Shown here: in pieces, positions 43,387-52,176 of the stretch | Layout of the letters: each line of letters begins with the position of its first letter | How positions within the stretch are numbered: position 1 is the stretch's first letter | Made by a program: the position numbers and the translations under genes | From: Chloroflexota bacterium | GTDB taxonomy: Bacteria; Chloroflexota; UBA11872; UBA12225; JAJDUF01 | Reading direction: 5' to 3' | Assembly (NCBI GenBank): GCA_022826725.1 | Contig: JAJDUF010000010.1 | Coordinates: 248,001 to 312,000 of the forward strand | Length of the DNA: 64,000 nt | The notes under the pieces: generated by a model | What the model was told of the DNA's origin: nothing | What the model saw: the letters and a program-made list of their open reading frames with translations, nothing else | The model's database searches: none

Positions 43387-44397
43387 TCAGGCCGGCGGCG
43401 TCATCTGCGCGAGGAAGTCGGGTACTGCCTGTAGCTCCGCGCGAAACCAGTCGAGGTAGCGCCCGAGGCCGATGGGGAATGAGGTGCGTGGCTCGTATCC
43501 GAGCAGCCGGCGCGCCTTGCCGATGTCGGCGCGGGTACGCTCCGGGTCGCTCGCCGGCATGGGGCGCTGCTCGATCCGCAGTGGCCGCTCCAGCAGCTCG
43601 CCCAGCACCCGGAAGTACGCGGCCAACGTCACTTCCTGGGAGTTGGCGAGGTTGATGATCTCGTATCCTAGCGGCCGATCCACCGCCGCCAAGAACCCGT
43701 CCACAATGTCGTCAATGTACGTGTAGTTGCGACCGGCGGAGCCGTCACCGAACCGGATCAGCGGCTCGCCGCGCCAGACCGGCACGACAAAGAGCGCCGG
43801 GGTCATATCCGGTCTGCCGCGTGGCCCATAGACGCTGAAGGGCCGCAGGATCGTCACCGTCAAGCCGTAGATGTGGTGGTAGGCATGTGCGATCACCTCG
43901 GTCGCCCGCTTGGTGGCGGCGTAGGGGGAAAGAGGGCGGTCGGCGGGGTCGTCTTCCCGGAACGGGCTACGTGGACTGTTGCCGTAGACCGATGACGTGG
44001 AGGTGAGTACGAACTGCCGGACGCCAAATCGCCGGGCGCACTCCAGGACTTCGACCGTGCCGCGCACGTTGATGTCCTGGTAGAGCCGTTCTTGACCGAG
44101 CGAGGAGCGCGGCCCGGCCCGCGCGGCGAGGTGAGCCACGACGCTGATTGCCGGCGCTTCCGGGGGCAGTGCTCGCTCCCAGCACGCGGCCAGCCCGGTA
44201 CCATCCCGAATGTCGTGCTCGACCAGTCGAAAGCGCGGATGGGCTAGGGCAACGGCAATGTTGCGGCGCTTGCGGGCCGCGGAGTAGAAGGGGTCGAAGT
44301 TGTCTACACCGACCACCCAATCGCCACGCGCCAGCAGGGCCTCGACCACATGGCTACCGATAAAGCCGGCTGCGCCGGTGACGAGAATAGCGCCCAT
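43387..44397 (-). CDS. NAD-dependent nucleotide-sugar epimerase/dehydratase
   Basis: A 336-residue extended SDR. The cofactor motif GAAGFIG is at 8-14 and the catalytic set is Ser134-136, Tyr159 and Lys163 (SPYAATKRATE). VDNFDPFYS after the second strand and the C-terminal RTRADIGKARRLLGYEP are typical of UDP-glucose 4-epimerase or UDP-glucuronate epimerase relatives, so GDP- or UDP-sugar conversion is likely. No glycan cluster surrounds it, although the membrane cassette at 49.7 kb might use such sugars. The start lacks a strong ribosome site. Confidence 0.85.
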   Translation of the reverse strand: MGAILVTGAAGFIGSHVVEALLARGDWVVGVDNFDPFYSAARKRRNIAVALAHPRFRLVEHDIRDGTGLAACWERALPPEAPAISVVAHLAARAGPRSSLGQERLYQDINVRGTVEVLECARRFGVRQFVLTSTSSVYGNSPRSPFREDDPADRPLSPYAATKRATEVIAHAYHHIYGLTVTILRPFSVYGPRGRPDMTPALFVVPVWRGEPLIRFGDGSAGRNYTYIDDIVDGFLAAVDRPLGYEIINLANSQEVTLAAYFRVLGELLERPLRIEQRPMPASDPERTRADIGKARRLLGYEPRTSFPIGLGRYLDWFRAELQAVPDFLAQMTPPA

Positions 44398-44536
44398 AGT
44401 CCTGTGGTCTGCTCGCCGCTAAGGTAATCCGCGAGGTACGATGGCCGGAGCACCGTCGGCGCCATCGTCTGTGCGTAGATTTTACCATCAACACGCACTC
44501 ACAAGAACGTCGCCTGTGCCTCACCTCCCGGCCCTC

Positions 44537-44591
44537 TGACCGGCCAAAGCCGCACGGATAGGGCCAGGTGTGGTGCGGCTTTGGCTGGTCA
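44537..44591. repeat. Family C hairpin repeat, 19-base stem with conserved loop
   Basis: TGACCGGCCAAAGCCGCAC faces GTGCGGCTTTGGCTGGTCA, complementary except for one G-T pair, around a 17-base loop GGATAGGGCCAGGTGTG. A second copy at 49561-49605 keeps both the stem core and the loop (GGATGGCGCCGGGTATG). Confidence 0.75.
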
Positions 44592-44618
44592 CCTCTCCAT
44601 CGCAGAGCGGTAGAGAGG
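44592..44618. repeat. Family B hairpin repeat
   Basis: CCTCTC pairs with GAGAGG and ATCG with CGGT around CAGAG. Relative of the copies at 17270 and 30319. It directly follows a family C element. Confidence 0.5.
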
Positions 44619-44624
44619 GAGTGG

Positions 44625-44650
44625 AGATTCCCGCGCCAGCGGGAATGACG
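44625..44650 (+). repeat. Family A hairpin repeat (GCCA loop)
   Basis: G, ATTCCCGC-GCCA-GCGGGAAT, GACG: a perfect eight-base stem. The loop differs from GNRA only at the third base. Same flanks as copies at 8294, 19357 and 34451. Confidence 0.6.
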
Positions 44651-44741
44651 GGGGCCGGGGCACGCACGGACCGGCCGCAGTATCATGGAGAGCGACGCGC
44701 GGTTGGCCGCGCGCATACCGCAGCCCGATACGAGGTGACCG

Positions 44742-45413
44742 ATGAGCCAAGCCGGTACCGACGATAGCAACGACGCGCTCCCCGCTGGCGAGACCTCGCT
44801 CGCACACTATCTGGACGCGCTGGCCTCGGATGCGTCTATCCCCGGCGGCGGTGGCGCCGCGGCGGTGGTCGGGGCGCTGGCGGCAGCCCTGTTGAGCATG
44901 GTGTCCCGCTTCACGCTGGGGCGGACGCGCTACCAGGATTCGTGGCCGCACATCGAGCCGCTGCTGGTGGAGAGCGAGCGCCTGCGGCAAAATCTCTTGC
45001 AGGCGGCCGACGACGATGCCCGCGCTTATGGCGCAGTGGCAGCGGCCATGCAACTCCCACGCGACACCGGCAGCCAACGGCGGGAACGGCGCGCCGCGCT
45101 GCAAGCGGCCCTGCGTGGCGCGGCGGCGGTGCCCCTAGAGACGGCGCAGGCGGCGCGCCGGACGCTGGACCTGGCAGCGACGGCCGCCAAGTACGGCAAC
45201 CCCAACCTCGTCAGCGATGCCGGCGTCGCCGCGGCGGTGGCCGAGGCGGCGTTGCAGAGTGCCGCGCTCAACGTGCGGATCAATCTGGCGTACATGCGCG
45301 ACCGAGACTTTGTGGCCACCACGGACGCGGCGCTGACGGAGCTACTATCGGGGGCCGGAGCGGCCCGCGATGCCGTGCTTACACAGGTGCAGGAAGCAAT
45401 CGGCGGCTCTTGA
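44742..45413 (+). CDS. Cyclodeaminase/cyclohydrolase family protein (FTCD_C)
   Basis: A 223-residue helical protein of the formimidoyl-THF cyclodeaminase/methenyl-THF cyclohydrolase (FchA-like) family. The signature SIPGGGGAAAVVGALAAALLSMVSR is near residues 32-56, followed by DDDARAYGAVAAAMQLP and, near 150, YGNPNLVSDAGVAAA, all family hallmarks. It probably acts on a folate C1 unit in the cytoplasm. GAGGTGACCG precedes the ATG. Its stop is 27 bases before the DUF1028 gene, so an operon is possible. Confidence 0.88.
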   Translation: MSQAGTDDSNDALPAGETSLAHYLDALASDASIPGGGGAAAVVGALAAALLSMVSRFTLGRTRYQDSWPHIEPLLVESERLRQNLLQAADDDARAYGAVAAAMQLPRDTGSQRRERRAALQAALRGAAAVPLETAQAARRTLDLAATAAKYGNPNLVSDAGVAAAVAEAALQSAALNVRINLAYMRDRDFVATTDAALTELLSGAGAARDAVLTQVQEAIGGS

Positions 45414-45440
45414 TGGCCGGGCCGGAGGAGTAGGGAGAGC

Positions 45441-46385
45441 GTGAGATTGCTGACCTTGCTGGGGACGTTTTCGATTGCTGCCTATGATCCGGGCACGCAA
45501 TCGTGGGGTGTCGCAACCCAGTCGAAGTACCTCGCGGTCGGCGCCGTCGTGCCGTGGGCGCGGGCCGGCGTCGGCGCCGTCGCTACCCAATCGCGTGTCA
45601 ACGTCGGTTACGGCCCGGCCAGTCTGGACCTACTGGCGCAAGATCAAGCGCCGGCGGCCGTGCTGGCGCAGATCACCGCCGCCGACCCCCATCGGGCCTG
45701 GCGGCAAATCGGCATCGTTGATCGGCATGGACGCACCGCACACTACACCGGCGCGAAGTGTTTTCCTTGGGCCGGCGCACGTGCGGGAGAGGGCTATACC
45801 TGCCAGGGCAACATGCTGGCGAGCGCCGATGTGCTGGCGGCGCTGGCCGAGACGTTCGAGCACGCGCGTGACCGCGGCAGCGACGATTTCGCCGAGTGGC
45901 TAGTGGCTGCGCTCGCCGCGGCGCAAGCCGCCGGTGGTGACCGCCGGGGGCAGCAGTCCGCGGCGCTGCTCGTGGTCCGGGAGCGGGGCGGTCCCCAAGG
46001 GTTGAATGACCGGGCCATTGACCTGCGCGTAGACGACCACCCGGCGCCGATCACCGCCCTCCATCGCCTGCTGCTCCTGCACCGCGAGCGGGCCGGGCCG
46101 CAAGATCACCGGCCGCACAACTCGCTGTCATCGGCCACGCACCGCCACGCGGTAGAGCTGCTGCAGCTGTTGGGCTACCTGCCCGCTACCGGCAGCAACC
46201 CGGCAGCCCTCCCGGCCACCGAGCTACTGCACGCGCTGGCTCGCTATGCAGCCGACGAGGAGGTACCCGAATACGTGGACGTATCGGCGCAGGAGATCGC
46301 CCCGGCGCTCCTGGACCTGCTGCGCTTACGAGCCTACGTCCCGCCAGCGGCGGAGCGCGTGGCCGAACAGCTACCGCCGCGGTGA
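45441..46385 (+). CDS. DUF1028 protein (Ntn-hydrolase-like)
   Basis: A 314-residue protein. The first 215 residues are DUF1028: LGTFSIAAYDPGTQSWGVATQS at the start, GAVATQSRVNVGYGP and CQGNMLA in the middle, ending LRVDDHPAPI. In this family Thr or Ser after the first strand acts as nucleophile, as in Ntn hydrolases; substrate is unknown. The C-terminal 90 residues (HAVELLQLLGYLP) are helical and resemble the peptidoglycan-binding-like extension found in some members. GTG 45441 follows GGGAGAGC. Confidence 0.85.
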   Translation: MRLLTLLGTFSIAAYDPGTQSWGVATQSKYLAVGAVVPWARAGVGAVATQSRVNVGYGPASLDLLAQDQAPAAVLAQITAADPHRAWRQIGIVDRHGRTAHYTGAKCFPWAGARAGEGYTCQGNMLASADVLAALAETFEHARDRGSDDFAEWLVAALAAAQAAGGDRRGQQSAALLVVRERGGPQGLNDRAIDLRVDDHPAPITALHRLLLLHRERAGPQDHRPHNSLSSATHRHAVELLQLLGYLPATGSNPAALPATELLHALARYAADEEVPEYVDVSAQEIAPALLDLLRLRAYVPPAAERVAEQLPPR

Positions 46386-46464
46386 AACGTTTCATGCCGT
46401 CAAGGACCTGGTACCCGGGCGGAAACCGGGCACAATGCCGAGGCATAGCAAGGGAGTTTGCATC

Positions 46465-47985
46465 ATGACTACTGTGAACCCCGCGGACCCCGCCGGCGGC
46501 CTACCGGCCGAGCCGTTCGATGTGCAGGACGCGCTACCGGTCTGGCGACAACTGGCGAACGAGCGTCTGATGTTCCCGCTGGACATGGACATCGTCGCGG
46601 CCAAGATCGGCCCGGAGCGCCAGCTTTTCGTGGACAATGCTCTGATCGCCAGGGTCTCGAACGTCACCAGGGAGATCCATCAGCCAGTGCGCTATGCCGG
46701 CAATCCCGTCCTGGAGGCCACCGGCAACGCGCATGCCTTCGTGCTGAAAGTGCTCCCCTTCGACGAGTCACCATACTTCCGCATGTGGTACTGGTCAATC
46801 TCCGACTGGCACGACTGGGGGCCGGGGAACGAAATCCGGTGCGGGATGAGCTATGCGGTCTCGGACGACGGCATCCACTGGGAGCGTCCCCGACTGAACC
46901 TGTACCAGGTCGAGGGAATCGAGGAAGAGAACGTCGTGCTGCCCTACGGTCCGATGCACGGCGTGTTCTACGAGCCTGAAGAGGAGGATCCGCAGAAGCG
47001 GTTCAAGGGCATGGCGGTGGTGTGCCTACGCCGGCGTGGGCAGCGGGGCGTGGACGGACTGGTTATTCCCGAAGCCTACCACCTCCACACGTCACCCGAC
47101 GGCATCCATTGGACGTGTGACGGCAGGTTCGCCAAGCCAATCCTGCCGTATCTCTACGGCCGATTTTATCCGCAGACCGGTGTCGGAGATACCTGCCGCT
47201 TCTGGTGGGACCCGTATCGCCGCAAGTACATCGGCGACGTCAAGTTTGTCCTGCCCGGCACGATCCGCTGTCGGGGGATGATGGAGAGCGACGATCTGGA
47301 GCACTGGACGCGACCACACCCGACATTGGCGGCCCGCAATCCGGATCACCAGATTTATGGTCACACGGCGTTTCCCTATGAGGGCATGTATATCGGCGTG
47401 CGCTGGATCTATGAGCCGGAGCACCCGAACGTCAATCACTGCATGGGCGTGGAGCTGGATTGCAGCCGCGATGCCAAATACTGGACGCGCGTCGGCGCCG
47501 GCCAACCCTTCATGGCGCTGGATCTCGACGGTCCAGCGTGGGACGGCGAGCAGATGAAGATTACCTCGATGTTGCGGGTCGGAGACGAGCTATGGCTGTA
47601 CTACGCGGCGAACCGCGCGTACATGTCCGCAAGCAAAGCACACACCGGTCTCGCCACGCTGCGCTTGGACGGCTTTGCCTCGATCAACGCCGGCGCCGAG
47701 GCGGGCCGCCTGTTGACCCGGCCGCTCGGCTTTACTGGCCGGCACCTGCACGTCAATGCGGTGGTGGCACCGGACGGCGAGCTACGAGTGGGCTTCGTCA
47801 AGCGTGACGGCACTTCCGTCGAGGGGTTTTCGCCCGACGATTGCCGGCCGATCAAGGGAGACGGTATCGCTATCCCCGTGCGGTGGCAGGACGGCCGCGA
47901 TATTCGCGCTCTCGCGCACGCCGACGTGCGCCTGGACTTCCGCCTCCGCAACGCCAAGCTCTACTCGTTCCGGGTGAGCGATTGA
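46465..47985 (+). CDS. Five-bladed propeller glycosidase-like protein (GH32/43/130-like fold)
   Basis: A 506-residue protein without signal peptide. LFVDNALIARVSNV near residue 51 and repeated blade motifs (YAVSDDGIHWERP, LHTSPDGIHWTCDG, MMESDDLEHWTRP) are characteristic of propeller hydrolases and of the 'DUF' relatives seen in sugar-degrading clusters. Asp and Glu residues in these motifs could form the active site, but I could not assign the catalytic pair. It may cleave or phosphorolyse a glycan. ATG 46465 is supported by AAGGGAG. Close neighbours do not form a polysaccharide locus. Confidence 0.7.
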   Translation: MTTVNPADPAGGLPAEPFDVQDALPVWRQLANERLMFPLDMDIVAAKIGPERQLFVDNALIARVSNVTREIHQPVRYAGNPVLEATGNAHAFVLKVLPFDESPYFRMWYWSISDWHDWGPGNEIRCGMSYAVSDDGIHWERPRLNLYQVEGIEEENVVLPYGPMHGVFYEPEEEDPQKRFKGMAVVCLRRRGQRGVDGLVIPEAYHLHTSPDGIHWTCDGRFAKPILPYLYGRFYPQTGVGDTCRFWWDPYRRKYIGDVKFVLPGTIRCRGMMESDDLEHWTRPHPTLAARNPDHQIYGHTAFPYEGMYIGVRWIYEPEHPNVNHCMGVELDCSRDAKYWTRVGAGQPFMALDLDGPAWDGEQMKITSMLRVGDELWLYYAANRAYMSASKAHTGLATLRLDGFASINAGAEAGRLLTRPLGFTGRHLHVNAVVAPDGELRVGFVKRDGTSVEGFSPDDCRPIKGDGIAIPVRWQDGRDIRALAHADVRLDFRLRNAKLYSFRVSD

Positions 47986-48146
47986 ACTGCCCCAGTGGTA
48001 CCCGGCGGCTCAACCAGCCCAGCCCATTGACGGCGGCTCGCTCTACGGCTAGAATTGGACTTACAGCGCGGATTGCCTGGGTTCGCCGATCCCGTTCTGC
48101 GGGTGAGGTGCCAGTGCATATCCGCGTTTTCTGCTTCAGGGCAACC

Positions 48147-48165
48147 ATGGCCGTTGGGCGGCCAT
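48147..48165. repeat. Short hairpin between propeller protein and aminotransferase genes
   Basis: ATGGCCG-TTGGG-CGGCCAT, seven-base stem, five-base loop. Not followed by a T-run; role unclear. Confidence 0.3.
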
Positions 48166-48266
48166 ATCCGCTCGAATAGGGCGCCGGCCCGCAGCCTCGG
48201 CCCTCGCCACATGGCATAGTGAAGCGCGACACGTTGCTTCAACCGATGCCGCGCTCGGAGGAATAG

Positions 48267-49547
48267 ATGACCGCGACAGCCGTTGATCTCCGCACCTTGG
48301 ACCACGCTCATCTTCTACACCCGCAGCACCATCCGGCGGACCATGCCGATCCGCTCATCTTTGCTCGTGGCGAGGGCGCATTGCTCTGGACGGTGGACGG
48401 CAAGCGCTACATTGACGGTCTCTCGGGGCTGTGGAACGTCAACGTCGGACATGGCCGGCGTGAGCTGGCCGACGCGGCCCAGCGGCAGATGACCGATCTG
48501 GCCTTCACGAGCGCCTACGTCGGCTCGTCGAACCCACCGGCTATCGAGCTGGCGGCGCGGGTGGCGAGACTCGCCGGCCCGACGCTGAATACGATCTTCT
48601 TCACCACCGGCGGCGCAGAGTCGAACGAAACGGCCTTCAAGGCCGCCTGGTTCTTCTGGAGCATGCAGGGCAAGCCGGAGAAGCGCAAGATCATTTCGCG
48701 CGCATTGGGCTACCACGGTGTGACGATGGGCGCCGGCTCGGCCACCGGACTTCCCGTGTTCTGGAAGCATTTCGGCCCACAGCCGCCGGGCTTCAGTCAC
48801 ATCCCCAACCTCGATCCCGACGCGCTGGAAGCGCAGATCGTGGCCGAGGGGCCGGACACGGTCGCGGCGTTCATCGGCGAGCCGGTGCAAGGCGCCGGTG
48901 GCGTGATTCCACCGCCTGCGGACTACTGGCCGCGCGTCCGAGAGATTTGCAGCAAGTACGACGTGCTGCTCATCGCCGATGAGGTCATCACCGGGTTTGG
49001 CCGGACCGGACGGTGGTTCGCGCTGGAGCACTGGGGCGTCGAGGCCGACATGGTGTCGTTCGCCAAGGGTATTACCTCCGGCTACATGCCGCTCGGCGGC
49101 GTCATCATCTCCGACCGCATCCGACACGTGCTCTACGAGCAACCGGCCACGACCAAGTTCATGCACGCCTTCACCTACTCCGGCCACGCCACCTGCTGCG
49201 CCGTCGGCCTCGCCAACCTGGACATCTTGGAAGGAGAAGGGCTGGTCGAGCGGGGCGCCGCGCTTGGAGAGCAGCTCCAAGCCGGGATCGCGCCGCTGGC
49301 GGATCACCCGGCCGTGAAAGAGGTCCGCGGGCTGGGCATGATGGTCGCCGTCGAGTTTCAGCCTGGCGTTGCGGCGCCGGCCGGTCAAATGGGCGCCAAA
49401 GTGATCCGCGCCTGCCGCCAGCGCGGCCTCTTCACGCGCTTCCGCGAGGACATCGTGATGCTGGCACCGCCGCTCGTCATCCGTGAATCCGAGCTTGACG
49501 AGGTGACGACCACGCTACGCGAAGCCGTCGCTGAAGTCGCGGGCTGA
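48267..49547 (+). CDS. Class III PLP-dependent aminotransferase
   Basis: A 426-residue fold-type I aminotransferase. The PLP lysine is Lys267 in SFAKGITSGYMPLGG, the cofactor Asp is 238 in LIADEVITGFGRTG, and the phosphate-binding TTGGAESNE is at 113-121. EPVQGAGGVIPP (205-216) is typical. It is closest in motifs to omega-aminotransferases that use beta-alanine, taurine, putrescine or pyruvate; the substrate cannot be fixed. GGAGGAATAG gives a clear start. A family C hairpin follows 14 bases after the stop and may end the transcript. Confidence 0.92.
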   Translation: MTATAVDLRTLDHAHLLHPQHHPADHADPLIFARGEGALLWTVDGKRYIDGLSGLWNVNVGHGRRELADAAQRQMTDLAFTSAYVGSSNPPAIELAARVARLAGPTLNTIFFTTGGAESNETAFKAAWFFWSMQGKPEKRKIISRALGYHGVTMGAGSATGLPVFWKHFGPQPPGFSHIPNLDPDALEAQIVAEGPDTVAAFIGEPVQGAGGVIPPPADYWPRVREICSKYDVLLIADEVITGFGRTGRWFALEHWGVEADMVSFAKGITSGYMPLGGVIISDRIRHVLYEQPATTKFMHAFTYSGHATCCAVGLANLDILEGEGLVERGAALGEQLQAGIAPLADHPAVKEVRGLGMMVAVEFQPGVAAPAGQMGAKVIRACRQRGLFTRFREDIVMLAPPLVIRESELDEVTTTLREAVAEVAG

Positions 49548-49560
49548 TCGCCCCCGCACG

Positions 49561-49605
49561 GGTCAAAGCCACACGGATGGCGCCGGGTATGGTGCGGCTT
49601 TGACC
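49561..49605. repeat. Family C hairpin repeat, copy 2
   Basis: GGTCAAAGCCACAC faces GTGCGGCTTTGACC with one mismatch, around the 17-base loop GGATGGCGCCGGGTATG. It follows the aminotransferase stop codon closely. Confidence 0.7.
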
Positions 49606-49673
49606 CAGCAGATGGTTAGATCCAAATGTGAAGCCATAGGTGGCAACTCCTGGAGTACTTACCTTTACATAGG

Positions 49674-49679
49674 TATACT
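49674..49679 (+). promoter_or_regulatory. Possible -10 box upstream of the duplicated membrane cassette
   Basis: TATACT 78 bases before ATG 49757 in a locally AT-richer stretch. No matching -35 (TGGAGT at the 17-base spacing), so evidence is weak. Confidence 0.2.
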
Positions 49680-49756
49680 GGGAATAGATGGTGCTTGGAT
49701 GGGGACGTGGAAGATGGGAGAGCAATCATGCGACAGTCCGACAGAATAGCGAACAC

Positions 49757-51604
49757 ATGAGGGGGAGACAGTTCTCCCTCTCTCCGCCTCTCTACAAGTT
49801 CGCGTTCGCGATGCTCCTGGTCGGGCTGGCCTTCGCGCTGACCTACACCGAGGCCGCCAACACGTTTTCCTCCTATGACGTCAAGGCCATCCTGGCTCTT
49901 GGCGCCGCCGTCAACGCCCCTCTGCTCGCCGGCGCGCTGTTGCTCCTCCGGCGCTCCAAGCTCATCGCGAACACCATATTGTCACTGGTCGTCCTGGCGA
50001 GCGGCACGACGGCGTACATCATTCACACAGACCTCTTCGCTGCCGAGAACCGGCTCGGTCTTATTATGGTCGGTGTCGCAGCCTTATTTGTCTTGTTCGT
50101 CGCCTTCCGGGTCATTGATCAACAGCGCTGGGGAGGGGTCACGCTCTTGGTGGTGGCGCTGCTCGGACTCGGAGCCGTTCTCGGCCCTCACTTCCTGGAA
50201 CGTCACGGTCCCCTTGAAGTCAAGACTGTCCTGGTTCTTGGTGCCGCCGTAAACGTCCCTCTGCTTATCGGCTTGCCGTTTCTCCTCCGGCGCTCCAAGC
50301 TCATCGCGAACGCTATTTTATCGCTGGTCGTCCTGGCGAGCGGCACGACGGTGGCCTATATCATCCACACAGGCCTCTACGCTGCCGAGAACCAGATCAA
50401 TCTGGTTACGGTCGGTGTCGCGGCCTTGTTTGTCTTGTTTGTTGCTTTCCGGGCGATTGATCAACAGCGCTGGGGAGGGGGCACGCTCTCGGCAGCGGCG
50501 CTGATCGGGCTCGGAACTGTCCTTGGCGGGCACTTCTTGGAAGGTCGCGATCCTGCCACGCCCACCACGCCGGTGGAAGTCGACATGTCGAACATTCAGC
50601 ATGTTTCATTTCACGAGAAACCAAATATATATTTCATATCCTTCGAGTCACTGGTTCCGAGATCACTGCTCAGGAAGCACTACGGTCTTGAAAACTCGCC
50701 GTTTCACGACCTGTTCGAGACCAACTTCCGCCGTTTCCCCAATTTCTTCTCCGACAGTGACGACACGAGAGAAAGCCTCAACATGATCCTGGCGCTTGAT
50801 AAAGAGATGTTTTCAAAATCACCTCCCAAGTATCGCCATAATCTGTTTCCGGGAGTGCAGCCGAGTCCGTTGCTCGGCATACTGCGGAATAGTGGCTACG
50901 AAACAACCACTTCGTATTTTTATCACTCCACGTACTTGGGACGCCATAAGGGACCCTATATTGACCACTATATTAGAGGTGATAATGCCGGTATTTGCGG
51001 TTTGTTGGACACCGTGATACGGCCCATCTCATTTTGGGGATACTGTGCATTCGTCGGAGAAGCTAGCTGGCGATCTCTTGACGAGCACTTCGAGAGTCTG
51101 ACCGCGAACGAGAGACCTCAATTCCTGATGGCCCATATTGGCGTGCCGGGGCACACAGACAGTAGCTTCCGGTACTATGACCAAGTGCAGCGCAACATTG
51201 CAATCAGACGCTACGCTCAGAGTCTCGACGGAGCTGCGACCCGACAGCTAGAAGTGCTCCTCGAGCACCTGAGAAACCATGACCCCGCTGCCATTCTGTA
51301 TGTATACGGAGACCATGGTCCCCGGCTATCCCAGGGAATCTCATTTGAAGACAACCCGACATTTGTCGTCCAGGACAGATTGGGCGTGCTCGGCGGCGTG
51401 TACCCTCCTGGCGCTTGTGCCACCTATTTTGACGAAACTCTGAGCAAAGGGTACATGACCACCTTGGAGGGCGTTCATGCCATCCTGCGCTGTCTGTCCG
51501 GCGGCGAAAGCGCGCTCAGGACGCCGCGAGAACTCGCCATCCGTGCACATCACCACGTCCTCCGTGGCATTACCCTCAGCTACAAGGAGTTCCTGTATGA
51601 GTAG
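49757..51604 (+). CDS. Membrane alkaline-phosphatase-superfamily (sulfatase-like) protein, copy 1
   Basis: A 615-residue protein with several N-terminal membrane helices and a large extracytoplasmic sulfatase-type domain from about 275. Key motifs: IYFISFESLVPRS (metal-binding Glu), DDTRESLNMIL with a likely Thr nucleophile, LMAHIGVPGHT and YVYGDHGPRL with Asp-His metal ligands. This set resembles phosphoglycerol or phosphoethanolamine transferases more than true sulfatases. The membrane part contains an internal tandem duplication of about 95 residues (LGAAVN-PLL...RRSKLIAN...IDQQRWGG occurs twice). ATG 49757 was chosen because the leader aligns with that of copy 2. It overlaps the next gene by eight bases. 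Confidence 0.85.
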   Translation: MRGRQFSLSPPLYKFAFAMLLVGLAFALTYTEAANTFSSYDVKAILALGAAVNAPLLAGALLLLRRSKLIANTILSLVVLASGTTAYIIHTDLFAAENRLGLIMVGVAALFVLFVAFRVIDQQRWGGVTLLVVALLGLGAVLGPHFLERHGPLEVKTVLVLGAAVNVPLLIGLPFLLRRSKLIANAILSLVVLASGTTVAYIIHTGLYAAENQINLVTVGVAALFVLFVAFRAIDQQRWGGGTLSAAALIGLGTVLGGHFLEGRDPATPTTPVEVDMSNIQHVSFHEKPNIYFISFESLVPRSLLRKHYGLENSPFHDLFETNFRRFPNFFSDSDDTRESLNMILALDKEMFSKSPPKYRHNLFPGVQPSPLLGILRNSGYETTTSYFYHSTYLGRHKGPYIDHYIRGDNAGICGLLDTVIRPISFWGYCAFVGEASWRSLDEHFESLTANERPQFLMAHIGVPGHTDSSFRYYDQVQRNIAIRRYAQSLDGAATRQLEVLLEHLRNHDPAAILYVYGDHGPRLSQGISFEDNPTFVVQDRLGVLGGVYPPGACATYFDETLSKGYMTTLEGVHAILRCLSGGESALRTPRELAIRAHHHVLRGITLSYKEFLYE

Positions 51605-51896
51605 AAACCGGATAATGGGGAACAGTCCCCTCGCGATGGCTGGAGCCACCCGTGCCAACGATAGCGACCCCGGCATGATTGGTTTCAGTGCGGTGAGGAT
51701 GCTCCTGCTGCTCGCCTATGTTGACCCTGGCTCGGCCGGTTTCATCATCACCACCGTGCTGGGCGTGCTGGCCGCCGGCAGCTACCTCGCTCGGGCCTAC
51801 CTCAATCGCTTGAGGCAGTGGGTTTTCCGCCGGAATAACAGGGGCGAACGGGCAGAAGCGGCGAGTGGCACCGATGACCAGGCCGATGACCGCTAA
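51597..51896 (+). CDS. Small YVDPG membrane protein, copy 1
   Basis: A 99-residue protein with one hydrophobic region. The core LLLLAYVDPGSAGFIITTVLGVLAAGSYLARAYL contains the short YVDPGS motif found in small membrane proteins next to envelope glycan enzymes. The C-terminus is Arg-rich then acidic. The ATG overlaps the end of the sulfatase-like gene (TATGAGTAG), so it is translationally coupled. It pairs with the same partner in copy 2. Molecular function unknown. Confidence 0.75.
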   Translation: MSRNRIMGNSPLAMAGATRANDSDPGMIGFSAVRMLLLLAYVDPGSAGFIITTVLGVLAAGSYLARAYLNRLRQWVFRRNNRGERAEAASGTDDQADDR

Positions 51897-52140
51897 CCTG
51901 CGGTCTGACGGCGGGTCCTTCAAGGACCCGGCGGGGCGCGTGTACCGGGTGTTCGGTGAAGCTGGCGATGAGCGTATCCTCCGGGGACTGGACCAAGCCG
52001 CTGCTGCGGCGCTGGAAAAGCTGCTGGGCTACGTGAACACTTCCTCGCCATACCCGGCAAGGCCGCCCTACTTGTGTATGCTATCATCCATATTCTTGAG
52101 CGGTTGCCTGCTGTGCTTATCGAAAGCTAGGGCCGGTTGA
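51886..52140 (+). pseudogene. Truncated kinase-like/methyltransferase gene (first 47 codons)
   Basis: From ATG 51886 the product matches the start of the full gene at 54156 (TANLRSDGGSFKDPAGRVYR, GDERILRGLD, LEKLLG) for about 47 residues, then diverges to an unrelated YVNTSSPYPARPP tail and stops at 52140. The break point at 52028 is the join of the tandem duplication. It is probably non-functional. Confidence 0.8.
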
Positions 52141-52176
52141 GTGTTGGTTCTAATTCCCCTAGACAGGCTAGCGAAT

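Larger units (their letters stand above)
44398..44741. other. Gene-free region packed with three different hairpin repeats
   Basis: Between divergent genes. From left to right it holds one family C, one family B and one family A element in 110 bases (44537-44650). The remainder shows no gene or clear promoter. Confidence 0.6.
49757..52028 (+). repeat. Tandem duplication unit, copy 1
   Basis: Gene order and sequence match 52177-54298: sulfatase-like gene, YVDPG gene, start of the kinase/methyltransferase gene. Homology breaks off at CTGCTGGG (52028), in the middle of the third gene. Confidence 0.8.
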
